Origin: an uncultured Bacteroidaceae bacterium | GTDB lineage: Bacteria; Bacteroidota; Bacteroidia; Bacteroidales; Bacteroidaceae | Length of the DNA stretch: 64,000 nt | Direction of reading: 5' to 3' | Assembly (NCBI GenBank): GCA_934293005.1 | Contig: CAKQYA010000001.1 | Span: forward strand, 62,001-126,000 | Part shown: piece after piece, positions 49,689 through 58,637 of the stretch | Layout of the letters: every line of letters begins with the position of its first letter | Position numbering within the stretch: position 1 is the stretch's first letter | Made by a program: the position numbers and the translations under genes | The notes under the pieces: generated by a model | The model's input: the letters and a program-made list of their open reading frames with translations, nothing else | The model's database searches: none | What the model was told of the DNA's origin: nothing

Positions 49689-51275
49689 CTATCTGTGCAG
49701 TTCTTTGTCTATAGCTTCAAACTTGGAATTGTTGCTTTTGTATTCAGGCACAATGATCTTCATCATCTTGACCACCTTCATGTCATCATATGAGCGGCAT
49801 GCCTCCACAAGGTCGTCGATCTGCTTTCTGACAATCTCATAATCGTTTGGCAAGACATTTGCTATACGTATCTTTGGATTATCCGTGCGCTGTTCCCTCT
49901 CGCCCTTGATAAGCACTTCCTCATATAGTTTTTCTCCCTCTCGCAACCCTGTGAATATTATCTTCACATCGCGACGTCCGCTGTGCAAGATGAGTTTTTT
50001 TGCAAGGTCGTATATTTTCACCGGACGTCCCATATCCAGCACATACACCTTGCCGCCTTCACCCATTGTGCCTGATTCAAGCACCAAGGCACACGCCTCT
50101 GGTATGAGCATGAAGTAGCGTATTATATCAGGATGGGCCACAGTCACAGGTCCTCCCATCTCAATCTGCTTCTTGAACAGAGGAATGACTGAGCCATTAG
50201 AGCCAAGCACATTTCCAAAACGAGTGGTGACAAACTGCGTGTAGGAGCCGTGAGCGCCAGCCTTCTTTTTCTCATATTCATTGAGACTCTGCACATATAT
50301 CTCACATAGGCGTTTTGAGCACCCCATCACATTAGTCGGGTTGACAGCCTTGTCGGTAGAGACCATGACAAATTTCTTCACGCCATTGGCAACAGCCAAA
50401 TCGGCCATGATGCGCGTGCCGACAACATTGTTCATCACAGACGAACTTGGATCTTGCTCCATCATAGGCACATGCTTGTATGCAGCCGCATGAAACACAT
50501 AGTCGGGATGCCACATCTCAAATGCCTTGGCCATACGCTCCTTGTTGGTGATGGTCGTGACAAGATATTCTGTTTTCACATCTGGCCATTTGGCCTGCAC
50601 CTCAAGCTCAAGGTCGTGCATTGGCGTTTCTGCCTGGTCTATGAGCACCATGTGACTTGGGCCGTAACCGGCTATCTGCCTCACCATCTCACTGCCAATG
50701 CTGCCTGCTGCGCCTGTGATGAACACGCACTTGTCTTTGAGCACATTGCCAATCTCTGCCATGTTTGTTTCAATCTCAGCACGAGGCAGCAATTCCACTT
50801 CCTCATTTACATTGCGTTTCACCATGTCGAAGATGTTTCGCGCCACCACACGCCATGATATGAGCAACACGGTGGCACAAACAGCGGTGAGCACAAACAC
50901 ACGATATGGCACTTGCTCTGTGAAGGGCAAAGCATCGACAGCCCACCTCATTGCCATGCAAATGGCTGAACCTAAGAACACAGCAAAGCCGCAACGGGAG
51001 ATATTGTTGAATTCGAGAGTCCTCGATGCATCGGTATAAGTGCGGAACACGCGCATGCCTATGAAATAAAAGACCATGTCGATGATAAAAGTGCATAGCA
51101 TATTATATCCATTGCTCACAAGAGACGCAGGTCCATACACCAAGCAATACATCAAGAGCATAGAAGTGAATATGATACTGCTATCAAGCACAGTCACAGC
51201 CCAAAACGGCAACGATTCTCTTGAGAAATACCACTTCTCAAACTTCAGTTTGGTCTTAGTTAATGTTTCACGCAT
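49689..51275 (-). CDS. Membrane-bound NDP-sugar 4,6-dehydratase-like protein (PglF/WbpM family, short form)
   Basis: A 528-residue protein. Four membrane segments (about 24-45, 57-76, 93-111, 125-145) are followed by the NAD-binding SDR domain: VFITGAAGSIGSEMVRQ near residue 185, AAAYKHVPMMEQ, STDKAVNPTNVMGCSKR (the Met-x-x-x-Lys form of the catalytic site) and RFGNVLGSNGSVIPLFKKQI. PglF and WbpM make UDP-4-keto-6-deoxy sugars from UDP-GlcNAc. Those proteins have an extra Rossmann-like domain after the membrane part; it appears to be absent here. It works with the DegT enzyme at 52875 and the sugar transferase at 57317. A good promoter box lies upstream. Confidence 0.88.
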   Translation of the reverse strand: MRETLTKTKLKFEKWYFSRESLPFWAVTVLDSSIIFTSMLLMYCLVYGPASLVSNGYNMLCTFIIDMVFYFIGMRVFRTYTDASRTLEFNNISRCGFAVFLGSAICMAMRWAVDALPFTEQVPYRVFVLTAVCATVLLISWRVVARNIFDMVKRNVNEEVELLPRAEIETNMAEIGNVLKDKCVFITGAAGSIGSEMVRQIAGYGPSHMVLIDQAETPMHDLELEVQAKWPDVKTEYLVTTITNKERMAKAFEMWHPDYVFHAAAYKHVPMMEQDPSSSVMNNVVGTRIMADLAVANGVKKFVMVSTDKAVNPTNVMGCSKRLCEIYVQSLNEYEKKKAGAHGSYTQFVTTRFGNVLGSNGSVIPLFKKQIEMGGPVTVAHPDIIRYFMLIPEACALVLESGTMGEGGKVYVLDMGRPVKIYDLAKKLILHSGRRDVKIIFTGLREGEKLYEEVLIKGEREQRTDNPKIRIANVLPNDYEIVRKQIDDLVEACRSYDDMKVVKMMKIIVPEYKSNNSKFEAIDKELHR

Positions 51276-51311
51276 TTCTTTGTTCTTTTATATTCCGACA
51301 GACAATCGGGG

Positions 51312-51319
51312 CAAAGTTA
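51312..51319 (-). promoter_or_regulatory. Bacteroidetes -7 box (TAACTTTG) for the dehydratase gene
   Basis: CAAAGTTA on the + strand is TAACTTTG on the - strand, 37 bp before the start at 51275. It suggests an internal promoter separating this gene from the upstream OmpA gene. Confidence 0.65.
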
Positions 51320-51484
51320 CGAATTTTAACCAATAAAGCATTATAAAATGTAAAAAAAGAAGCCATTTATAACAAAATTCTGTCTTTTTTCATCATAAAC
51401 AATGATTATAACATACAATTATATACAAATATGGTCTATTTTCACATTCTATGACAGATAATCATTAAGGCAGATCTCAATACG

Positions 51485-52756
51485 TCATTGAGCAGTATCA
51501 GCACCTCCTTCTGTCATCTCAAAGACAACAGCGTCAATCCAGTCGCTGGTGAGACGATATGGAGCATCAGCCTCTTCATCAAACACCGTGGTGAGTCGCT
51601 TCTCATCTACGTCATAATACTTCACGAGAGCCTTCTTCACAGCCTCCACTCGCTTCTCTGCAAGATGCATCACAGGGTTCTCTTCGCCCTTGGACGCTCC
51701 GCTATATCCCTTGATTATGAGATTCACCTCTGGATGATTGCGCAGGAAACCGGCCACAATGCGGATGTTCTCCATCTGCATGTCATTGACAAAGGTGCGG
51801 TCCACGTAGAACGAGATGCGTGTCTTCATCTGTTTGCCGAAAGCTACTGTCTCGTTCTTTTCCCTGTCGTCCAATTCTTTCTGCTTCTCAGCAATCAGAA
51901 AATCTGACACTTCAGGGTGATTGCCCCTAAGAGCATTGGCTTCTGAACGGCGCACCTTGTAATATCTGTAACCGCCATACCTATCCATCAAATGCACTCG
52001 CACGCCAACAGAGAATCCAAGATATTTGTCGAAAGCAAAACTGTCTGAATGTTTCACTCCATTATAGTCGTCACCAACCCATGTGCCATAGCCACGGATG
52101 ATGATGTCGGTAGGCTCCATTATCTTAACGAGCATCTGCAAGCCTCCACGAAGGGCCAGATTGAAGTGGTCGCCTCTATTGATGTCGTATCCTGTACGTT
52201 TCCAAGTAAGAGTTTTCTTGCTGTAGCCCCACGAATAGTTCATGCCCACTCCGCCGAACAACTGCACGTCGACCTTGCGGTTCTCATCATAACTGCTGAA
52301 AAGTTTTGTGAGACTTAAAGCCTCATCGATGTGGAGCGTAGCCATATTAAACTGATAGCGTCCATCGCCCAGCAACTTATTCGCCGACATGTCGTTTTTG
52401 CTTGCGCATCCTATATGCTGAGCATATCCCAAGACGAAATGAGTGCTCCAGATACGGGCAAATTGTTTGCCGAAGCCAAGTTCAAAAGCTGGTTTGGATA
52501 TTTCAGCAAGTTTATGTCCTGGAGCATTCTCTGCAAGCGAGATGACAGTTCCGGCATGAAAATCCATCATCCAATTGTCAGACACGCCATACGGGCGCCA
52601 CACATCAATCACCTCCGGATTCTTCTCCACTGGCGGTTCCCATTTCACAAGCTTGGGACGTTTAGGAGGCTCCCATGCCTTCTTCTTTTGAGCACAGACA
52701 GACATGGCGCACAGCAGCGCAGCCGACACAATCACAAATCTGAATCCTTTCATCAT
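51485..52756 (-). CDS. OmpA-family outer-membrane protein, paralogue 2
   Basis: A 423-residue protein from ATG 52756 (an in-frame ATG at 52807 adds a basic stretch that hides the signal peptide). Signal peptide about 1-22 (SVCAQ), then a short Pro/Lys-rich linker (KAWEPPKRPKLVKWEPP). The barrel-like part (about 55-270) has RKVDVQLFGGVGMNYSWG, as in the paralogues. The C-terminal OmpA domain (about 300-415) has TRISFYVDRTFVNDMQMENI and IIKGYSGASKGEENPVMHLA with AEKRVEAVKKAL. It is separated from the other two barrel genes by the dehydratase gene. Confidence 0.85.
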   Translation of the reverse strand: MMKGFRFVIVSAALLCAMSVCAQKKKAWEPPKRPKLVKWEPPVEKNPEVIDVWRPYGVSDNWMMDFHAGTVISLAENAPGHKLAEISKPAFELGFGKQFARIWSTHFVLGYAQHIGCASKNDMSANKLLGDGRYQFNMATLHIDEALSLTKLFSSYDENRKVDVQLFGGVGMNYSWGYSKKTLTWKRTGYDINRGDHFNLALRGGLQMLVKIMEPTDIIIRGYGTWVGDDYNGVKHSDSFAFDKYLGFSVGVRVHLMDRYGGYRYYKVRRSEANALRGNHPEVSDFLIAEKQKELDDREKNETVAFGKQMKTRISFYVDRTFVNDMQMENIRIVAGFLRNHPEVNLIIKGYSGASKGEENPVMHLAEKRVEAVKKALVKYYDVDEKRLTTVFDEEADAPYRLTSDWIDAVVFEMTEGGADTAQ

Positions 52757-52874
52757 ATTATCTTTAGGTTTCTTTACTCGTTTTCTAATATTTTCCTTAC
52801 TGGACAATTCCTTATAGTTTATGGGGCTTTGGAATAATGAGCCACGATCAACAACCCATTCTCAAGCGACATGT

Positions 52875-54071
52875 TCACTTATGCCCCAAGCCTTTTCTCA
52901 CCTCGTCAGCAATGAAGCATACTTGTTCCTTAGTCACACATGGTCCACTTGGCAGGCAAAGTCCGCATCTGAACAAACTCTCGCCCACTCCATTGACATA
53001 AGCAGGAGCATCTTTATAAACAGGCTGAAGGTGCATTGGCTTCCATAGCGGACGCGTTTCGATGCCTTTCATGTCGAGACGCTTCTGTAATTGCAGTATT
53101 CTCTCATCGGGAGCGGCATCGCATGATGATGTCGAGGTTGAGACATCATTTTCACCTATGCGTATAGTGGAGAGCCAATAGTTTGGCTCCATATATGCCT
53201 CTGGAGCTGCATGCACTTCGATGCCTCCGCAGTCATTCAGAAGCGCTGCATACATGTCGTGCACCATGCGATGATGAGCTATATGGTCATTTATCACCGT
53301 CATCTGTCCGCGTCCTATGCCTGCGCATATGTTCGACATGCGATAATTATAGCCTATCTTCTCATGCTGGTAATAAGGGAAAGCCTCACGTGCCTGAGTG
53401 GCATAGAACATCACCCTTTTCTTGCTTTCGTCATCAGGGCATATCAACGCGCCTCCGCCACTTGTGGTAATCATCTTATTGCCATTGAAGGACAGCGCTC
53501 CATACATTCCCATAGTGCCGCACACTTTTCCTTTATACACAGAGCCCAAAGCCTCAGCAGCATCCTCAAGCACAGGAATCCCGTATTTTTCCGCCACCGT
53601 CATTATCTCGTCGATATATGCTGGCATGCCATACAAATACACCACCACTATGGCCTTAGGCTTTCTGCCAGTCTTGGCTATCCTGTCTTTAATGGCATCC
53701 TCCAAAAGATTGGGGTCCATATTGTATGTGCCAGGCTCGCTGTCCACAAACACAGGGGTTGCGCCCTGATACACTATAGGATTGGCGCTTGCAGCAAATG
53801 TGAACGATTGGCAGATGACCTCATCGCCACGCTCCACGCCCAGCATTATAAGTCCGAGATGTATGGCTGCCGTGCCTGCGCTTAAGGCCACCACATGCTT
53901 CTTCATTTCTTGATGGCTGTTGCCACCAAAGCTGACGAAGTCTGCAAGTTCTTCCTCAAAAGCATTAACATTAGGTCCCAGAGGCACGACCCAGTTGGTA
54001 TCGAATGCCTCCTGGATGTATTTCTGTTCATTGCCGCTCATATGAGCAAGGCAAAGGTATATTCTGTCCAT
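52875..54071 (-). CDS. DegT/DnrJ/EryC1-family sugar aminotransferase (PglE-like)
   Basis: A 398-residue PLP enzyme. The Schiff-base lysine is Lys199 in LSFNGNKMITTSGGGALI. Other family motifs are VALSAGTAAIHLGL, EVICQSFTFAASANPIVY, VLEDAAEALGSVYKGKVCG and HEKIGYNYRMSNICAGIG. This matches PglE-type enzymes that put an amino group on C4 of UDP-4-keto-6-deoxy-GlcNAc. The product of the dehydratase at 49689 would be its substrate. A possible -7 box (TATTTTTG on the - strand) lies at 54091-54098. Confidence 0.92.
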   Translation of the reverse strand: MDRIYLCLAHMSGNEQKYIQEAFDTNWVVPLGPNVNAFEEELADFVSFGGNSHQEMKKHVVALSAGTAAIHLGLIMLGVERGDEVICQSFTFAASANPIVYQGATPVFVDSEPGTYNMDPNLLEDAIKDRIAKTGRKPKAIVVVYLYGMPAYIDEIMTVAEKYGIPVLEDAAEALGSVYKGKVCGTMGMYGALSFNGNKMITTSGGGALICPDDESKKRVMFYATQAREAFPYYQHEKIGYNYRMSNICAGIGRGQMTVINDHIAHHRMVHDMYAALLNDCGGIEVHAAPEAYMEPNYWLSTIRIGENDVSTSTSSCDAAPDERILQLQKRLDMKGIETRPLWKPMHLQPVYKDAPAYVNGVGESLFRCGLCLPSGPCVTKEQVCFIADEVRKGLGHK

Positions 54072-54090
54072 ATATTTATTGATTTTTTTG

Positions 54091-54098
54091 CAAAAATA
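54091..54098 (-). promoter_or_regulatory. Possible -7 box (TATTTTTG) before the DegT gene
   Basis: CAAAAATA on the + strand fits TAnnTTTG on the - strand, 20 bp before the start. Weak, because the area is T-rich. Confidence 0.35.
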
Positions 54099-54143
54099 AC
54101 ATATTCATGGCAAAAATGAAACACTATCCCAAGAATATCAGCA

Positions 54144-55145
54144 TCAGCCTTTGAAATATAGTCCGTGGCGACTGAAATAGCGTGCCACAGGAATCAAGAA
54201 GTACAAATGCGATTTCCATAAAAAACACATCAGCGCAGCTGGCCAGTTTTTCTTGAACATGCCTGCAATGGTTTTCCAATCAATGCGGCCAAACAAATGT
54301 TTATTTCTATCAAGCACTTCAACGTCGCCGCACAAAAGCAGATCTTTCAGAGCGTTTATCCTATATCCATTGGGTGCATCTTGCATTGGTCCGTTACTGA
54401 AGCCATGCTCCTCAAGAAATTCATTCATACTCCTTACTAATTCTATAATGCTGTCGGTATCAGGTATGGATTTCTTCTTCCACGAATTACTCAACGAGCT
54501 GCTAACAGTACGGTAGAAATACAGCACTTCATTTGTCCGCATCACCTTTTTTGCATAGAAGAATAATCGGCACGAGATATAATTATCTTCACAGCGCCTC
54601 AACTTCGGACTGGGATATAACTGATGCTGCACAAAAAGATCACGCTTGATCAGCTTGTTCCACAAAATCACATATAGCACTTCGCCACCGACTTCGTGCA
54701 TCATGCATCGCACATGATCTTCTTCCCAAACGCGAGGTTTGTCCACATCGCACATATTAGGATCCTTAGAATATCCACACATCACCACATCGGCGTCATT
54801 TGCCTCTGCTATCAGCATCAGACGCTCCACCATATCCCTACGCGGCACATCATCACTATCCACATAAAGCGCATACGTGCCCGACGCATTCTCCATGCCT
54901 GTGCGTCTTGCCGCAGCTATGCCTTTATTGCATTCATGATGGAGAATCTTCACGCGATCTTTCAGATGAGAATATTCTTCTATGAGAGAACATACTATCT
55001 TCAGACTGTTGTCAGTTCCGCAATCATCAACAAAAACGAACTCGCAATTATCGTATGTCTGTTCAAAGACAGCACGACAGCATTCTTCCACATAGCTTTC
55101 CACATTATATAAAGGTATTATTATCGAAACAAGTTTTTTCATCAT
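54144..55145 (-). CDS. Family 2 glycosyltransferase
   Basis: A 333-residue GT-A enzyme: VSIIIPLYNVESYVEECC at the start, FVFVDDCGTDNSL near residue 37, and the DxD-type motif ALYVDSDDVPRRDM near residues 91-104. A basic C-terminus with a hydrophobic patch (LMCFLWKSHLYFLIPVARYF) suggests membrane association. It adds one sugar to a lipid-linked polysaccharide repeat unit on the cytoplasmic side. It begins 33 bases after the next GT2 gene and shares its overall pattern (PVYNVE, VDDCG). Donor and acceptor are unknown. Confidence 0.9.
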   Translation of the reverse strand: MMKKLVSIIIPLYNVESYVEECCRAVFEQTYDNCEFVFVDDCGTDNSLKIVCSLIEEYSHLKDRVKILHHECNKGIAAARRTGMENASGTYALYVDSDDVPRRDMVERLMLIAEANDADVVMCGYSKDPNMCDVDKPRVWEEDHVRCMMHEVGGEVLYVILWNKLIKRDLFVQHQLYPSPKLRRCEDNYISCRLFFYAKKVMRTNEVLYFYRTVSSSLSNSWKKKSIPDTDSIIELVRSMNEFLEEHGFSNGPMQDAPNGYRINALKDLLLCGDVEVLDRNKHLFGRIDWKTIAGMFKKNWPAALMCFLWKSHLYFLIPVARYFSRHGLYFKG

Positions 55146-55178
55146 TTACATTTTATGTTTATTGATTCTACCTGTTCA

Positions 55179-56153
55179 TCATTTCCTCATGCTGCGCCAG
55201 TTTGCAACAAAACATATCATAATCCACATGCGGTACACAAGCTGGAAATAGAAGCCCTTCAAAGTGAAAACAGAATGGTCAAATGTTCTTATCCTTGCGT
55301 GAAAAAGTTCCCTCACGCACTTATACTTATGGAAAAGAGGGGCGAAGACCTTCTCATACTGCTGGGATTCGACACGCGAGAGCACATACATCAATTCATA
55401 AAAGAAATAAGGTTCTGATATATTTTGACTCATTATCTTCAACACAGGCTCATACCTTAAGTCCTTGTTCTCCTTGGCAAGTATTCCATTGGAATTGTCT
55501 CTGTAGAAATATGTCACCACTTCCTCAAAGGCAATGCTTCGCACATGTCTGGCAAGGAAGAAATTCCACAAGTCATCTTCATGGACCACCCCCCCCTCGA
55601 AATAAATGCGTTCATTTTTTATCAAATCCTTCCTCACCAACTTATTCCATGCTTGCACAGGCAAATAGAAACGTTTAAGCATGGATTTTCTAATCCATGT
55701 TGGATTGTCAGAGAATTCAGGAATCTGTTTTTTGTCAAAATCCAATGTGGCTGTTTTCTCCCAATGACTGTTTCCCATCACCAAATCAACACCTGGATGC
55801 TTCTCAACCTTGGCCGCTAACAATTTCAGACAATCGGGGATTATTGTGTCATCGCTATCAATAAAGAACATGTAATCGCCTTTTGCCTTGTCGATGCCTG
55901 TGTTGCGAGCAGCCGACAGCCCTCTATTTCTGTCATGATGGACAATGCTGATCTCAATAGGGCCTTCATAACAGCCCACACACTCGCTCAACAGAGCCAT
56001 GCTGTTATCTTGTCCGCAGTCGTCCACGAAGATGCACTCCATCCGTCCTTCATAGGTCTGAGCTGCAATGGAGTCAAAGCATTCCTTTATATAAGGTTCG
56101 ACATTGTACACAGGCACTATCATTGAGATAAACACACGTTTCTGATTGTTCAT
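55179..56153 (-). CDS. Family 2 glycosyltransferase
   Basis: A 324-residue GT-A enzyme from ATG 56153 (ATG 56168 adds five residues). Motifs are FISMIVPVYNVEPYIKECF, CIFVDDCGQDNSM and MFFIDSDDTIIPDC (DxD). It is closely similar in layout to the GT2 at 54144-55145. The acceptor-binding region (HWEKTATLDF) and the C-terminal half are diverged, so it probably adds a different sugar. It lies in the same transcript, between a GT4 and a GT2 gene. Confidence 0.9.
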   Translation of the reverse strand: MNNQKRVFISMIVPVYNVEPYIKECFDSIAAQTYEGRMECIFVDDCGQDNSMALLSECVGCYEGPIEISIVHHDRNRGLSAARNTGIDKAKGDYMFFIDSDDTIIPDCLKLLAAKVEKHPGVDLVMGNSHWEKTATLDFDKKQIPEFSDNPTWIRKSMLKRFYLPVQAWNKLVRKDLIKNERIYFEGGVVHEDDLWNFFLARHVRSIAFEEVVTYFYRDNSNGILAKENKDLRYEPVLKIMSQNISEPYFFYELMYVLSRVESQQYEKVFAPLFHKYKCVRELFHARIRTFDHSVFTLKGFYFQLVYRMWIMICFVANWRSMRK

Positions 56154-56187
56154 ATCTTGCAGTTGCATAATAAAGGTATATTGATTA

Positions 56188-56205
56188 AGCAGGTGCTCAT
56201 AATTA
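56188..56205. repeat. MITE left-end-like sequence, copy E
   Basis: AAGCAGGTGCTCATAATTAT sits directly at the end of the GT4 gene. It matches the first 14 bases of copy B with one change. No right end is seen. Confidence 0.5.
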
Positions 56206-57324
56206 TTATTTCATTATCTCACAGTAAAAGTCTTTAAGGCATTGACGCACGAAACCTTGTTCGAAACGTTGAGCCACCATCTGGCGAGCATTAGCCGACA
56301 TCCTTCTCACGTCCTTTTCATTCTCTATCATGTACTCCATTGCCTCATAGAGAGCATTCTCATCTCTTGGAGGCACAATCAGACCGTTCTCGCCATCCTT
56401 GATGATTTCCCTCGAACCGTTGATGTCGGTTACGATGCTTGGCAACTCCATGGCGCCAGCCTCTATGACCACATTAGGAAAACCCTCACGATAACTTGGA
56501 AACACTAATGCGTCAGCCTTTTCATAATAAGGCCGCACATCCTTCTGACTGCCCACAGCATCTATTGCCTCTATCTCGTTGATAAGGCGTTTCGTCTCTG
56601 GCGACACAGGATCCAGTCCATCCTCCGCAGGCCCCACAAGAACAAGCCTTGCAAGTGGATGCTTCTTGCTCAAGCGAGCAAAGGCGCCCACAAGTTCGTT
56701 TATGCCTTTATCCCTCACTATGCGGCCCACAAAGACGAAGGTGAAAGCCTTGTTGCCGGCAGACGGCAAAGATGCTGACTTTTTCCAATAGTTCAGGTCA
56801 ACGCCTCTCACATTGCCATAACCCAGCACCTTCATCGGTTTTGACGTGATGCATCTCTGCAAGTCATTCTTCACTCCCTCGCCTTCGGGTATCACATGAG
56901 TGGTGCAAAAGCACGTCAGCTTGTCGGTCAGCATCAATATATGGCGCGACAGTCCTGTGGCCGTAGGCCAAACAAGCCCTGTGAACGTATGCACTCTCAC
57001 AGGCACACGCGAGAGCCATGCAGCCATCATGCACAGCAGGCCGGCCTTTGGAGTCATCGAATGAACCATGTCTGGCTTTTCCCTAACCATCACCATGGTC
57101 AGTTTCACAAGTGACACAATATCCTTCAAAGGAGACACATGTCTCTCCATGCGCACGCCAATGGTGCGCACCCCCTCTCGCTGGCCGAGTTCTTCAAGGT
57201 CGGCATCACCACTCGACAAAGCCACCACTTCATACCCATCGGCTTTCAATTCTCGGAGCAGGCCTCTGCAAAATATATTGAGCGACATGCCTATGGTGGC
57301 AGCCCGTATTATCTTCTTACCCAC
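56206..57324 (-). CDS. Family 4 glycosyltransferase
   Basis: A 372-residue GT-B enzyme with GTG start at 57324, overlapping the end of the sugar transferase gene by 8 bases. The N-terminal half has MVHSMTPKAGLLCMMAAWLS and VRVHTFTGLVWP. The C-terminal half has FVFVGRIVRDKGINELVGAF and FPSYREGFPNVVIEAGAM, with the EX7E-type motif of GT4. It is like CapM/PglA-type enzymes that transfer the second sugar after the initiating transferase, which fits its position right after that gene. Confidence 0.92.
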   Translation of the reverse strand: MGKKIIRAATIGMSLNIFCRGLLRELKADGYEVVALSSGDADLEELGQREGVRTIGVRMERHVSPLKDIVSLVKLTMVMVREKPDMVHSMTPKAGLLCMMAAWLSRVPVRVHTFTGLVWPTATGLSRHILMLTDKLTCFCTTHVIPEGEGVKNDLQRCITSKPMKVLGYGNVRGVDLNYWKKSASLPSAGNKAFTFVFVGRIVRDKGINELVGAFARLSKKHPLARLVLVGPAEDGLDPVSPETKRLINEIEAIDAVGSQKDVRPYYEKADALVFPSYREGFPNVVIEAGAMELPSIVTDINGSREIIKDGENGLIVPPRDENALYEAMEYMIENEKDVRRMSANARQMVAQRFEQGFVRQCLKDFYCEIMK

Positions 57325-57895
57325 AGACAGTCTGAATTATCATTTTCAAATCGCCACACAATGAATGGTTGCGGTAATAATCAAGGTTTATCCTCACTTT
57401 ATCTGGATAAATAACCTCATCATTATATCTCTGAGGGTCGTCCACCTTGGCAAGAATCTCTTCCTCGTTTCGGTATTTCAAAGATGCAGGGCCTGTGATG
57501 CCTGGGCGCAACTTCAGCACTAAACGATCTTCACCAACAAGTTTGTCAGCATAGCCAGGCACATCTGGACGCGGCCCCACAAAACTCATGTCGCCTATCA
57601 GCACATTCCATAGTTCGGGAAGTTCATCAAGTTTGTATTTCCTCAACTTTGCGCCCAAGGGGGTGATGCGGCTCTCTCCTGCCACAGACACCGAACTTCC
57701 TCCATGCCCCACAGTCATGCTCCTGAACTTATACATCGTGAACAAGTCGCCATCCTTACCCACCCTCTTCTGCTTGAATATGGCAGGTCCGCCAGGCATC
57801 TTCACTCTTATCATTATCCATATCACCAGCAGCACAGGCCATAGAATGCAAAGGCCCACAAATGCAGCCACTCTATCAAACAACCACTTCATCAT
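57317..57895 (-). CDS. Initiating sugar-1-phosphate transferase (PglC-type)
   Basis: A 192-residue monotopic phosphoglycosyl transferase: one N-terminal membrane segment (about 7-30), then GGPAIFKQKRVGKDG, MYKFRSM, KYKLDELPELWNVLIGDMSF and VGPRPDVPGY. The Asp-Glu pair in LDELPE is the catalytic dyad. These enzymes put the first sugar phosphate onto undecaprenyl phosphate at the inner face of the membrane. The small size is that of PglC, which lacks the extra N-terminal domains of WcaJ. With the PglF-, PglE- and GNAT-like genes it suggests a bacillosamine-type first sugar. Confidence 0.93.
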   Translation of the reverse strand: MMKWLFDRVAAFVGLCILWPVLLVIWIMIRVKMPGGPAIFKQKRVGKDGDLFTMYKFRSMTVGHGGSSVSVAGESRITPLGAKLRKYKLDELPELWNVLIGDMSFVGPRPDVPGYADKLVGEDRLVLKLRPGITGPASLKYRNEEEILAKVDDPQRYNDEVIYPDKVRINLDYYRNHSLCGDLKMIIQTVCG

Positions 57896-57922
57896 AAAAA
57901 TGCTTATCTTCTATATATGTTT

Positions 57923-57950
57923 TAGTCCTTATCGGTCATTATATTTCAAA
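57923..57950 (+). repeat. Dispersed palindromic repeat, copy 18 (degenerate)
   Basis: GTCCTTATCGGTCATTATAT followed by TTCAAAT, in the gap between the sugar transferase and GNAT genes. Confidence 0.55.
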
Positions 57951-57961
57951 TACCGTTTTAA

Positions 57962-58591
57962 TCATTTCAACCCGCAAGCCTCAAAACCATTCTTCACATA
58001 CCATTCATCATCCTCTTTAGGCTTATCCTCAATCAACACATCACCATCCTCCAACGTCTCAACCACCATCACCTCGCATGCCCTCCTGCTCGCTTTCATC
58101 GACCCCACATTATCTTCATTTATGCTCTCATACATCCTGACACGAAGCATAGAAGCCATTCTCATTCCCACTCTGCACAATGTGGTGCACACCCCCTTGC
58201 CCTGATGGCGATAATCGACCATCTTGCCAAGGAAGCACTTGCCATTGCAGAAGCAGCGCAAGAAAGCATATCCTATAACCTCCCCGTCCTCTTCCTGCAC
58301 ATACATTATATATGAAGGCAAGCGAAGCAAACGCCTCAAACTCGTCTCATCAAAACCATGCGGGCGGAACCATTTATAATTTTCCTCTGGCTGCTCCGCA
58401 AAAAACTGCTGCAGACGATGCGCATCATCTTCATTTGCCAACCTCACGCCATCCGAACAGCACACATTCAGTTGGGCTATAGAGGAAGACCGCAGCAATT
58501 GAAAGGCCACGGCATTCATCTTTTCCACCATGTTCCATAACCATGGTGCTTTATTCTGTATAATATGAGCTATTGTATAAAGCATTATCAA
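57962..58591 (-). CDS. GNAT-family acetyltransferase of the polysaccharide cluster
   Basis: A 209-residue protein; the acyl-CoA site is seen as CFLGKMVDYRHQGKGVCTTL (the Q-G-K-G loop), preceded by EVIGYAFLRC and followed by VGMRMASM. The first 40 residues are less typical and may be a module or an overextended start; in-frame ATGs exist at residues 3, 21 and 25. In the cluster it could acetylate the 4-amino group made by the DegT enzyme, as WecD and PseH (also GNATs) do in other pathways, instead of the PglD type. The alternative is an unrelated N-acetyltransferase. Confidence 0.78.
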   Translation of the reverse strand: MIMLYTIAHIIQNKAPWLWNMVEKMNAVAFQLLRSSSIAQLNVCCSDGVRLANEDDAHRLQQFFAEQPEENYKWFRPHGFDETSLRRLLRLPSYIMYVQEEDGEVIGYAFLRCFCNGKCFLGKMVDYRHQGKGVCTTLCRVGMRMASMLRVRMYESINEDNVGSMKASRRACEVMVVETLEDGDVLIEDKPKEDDEWYVKNGFEACGLK

Positions 58592-58637
58592 TCTGATGTT
58601 AAGTAGGTGAAAGCAAGGCGCTAAACAGGCCCCGCCA

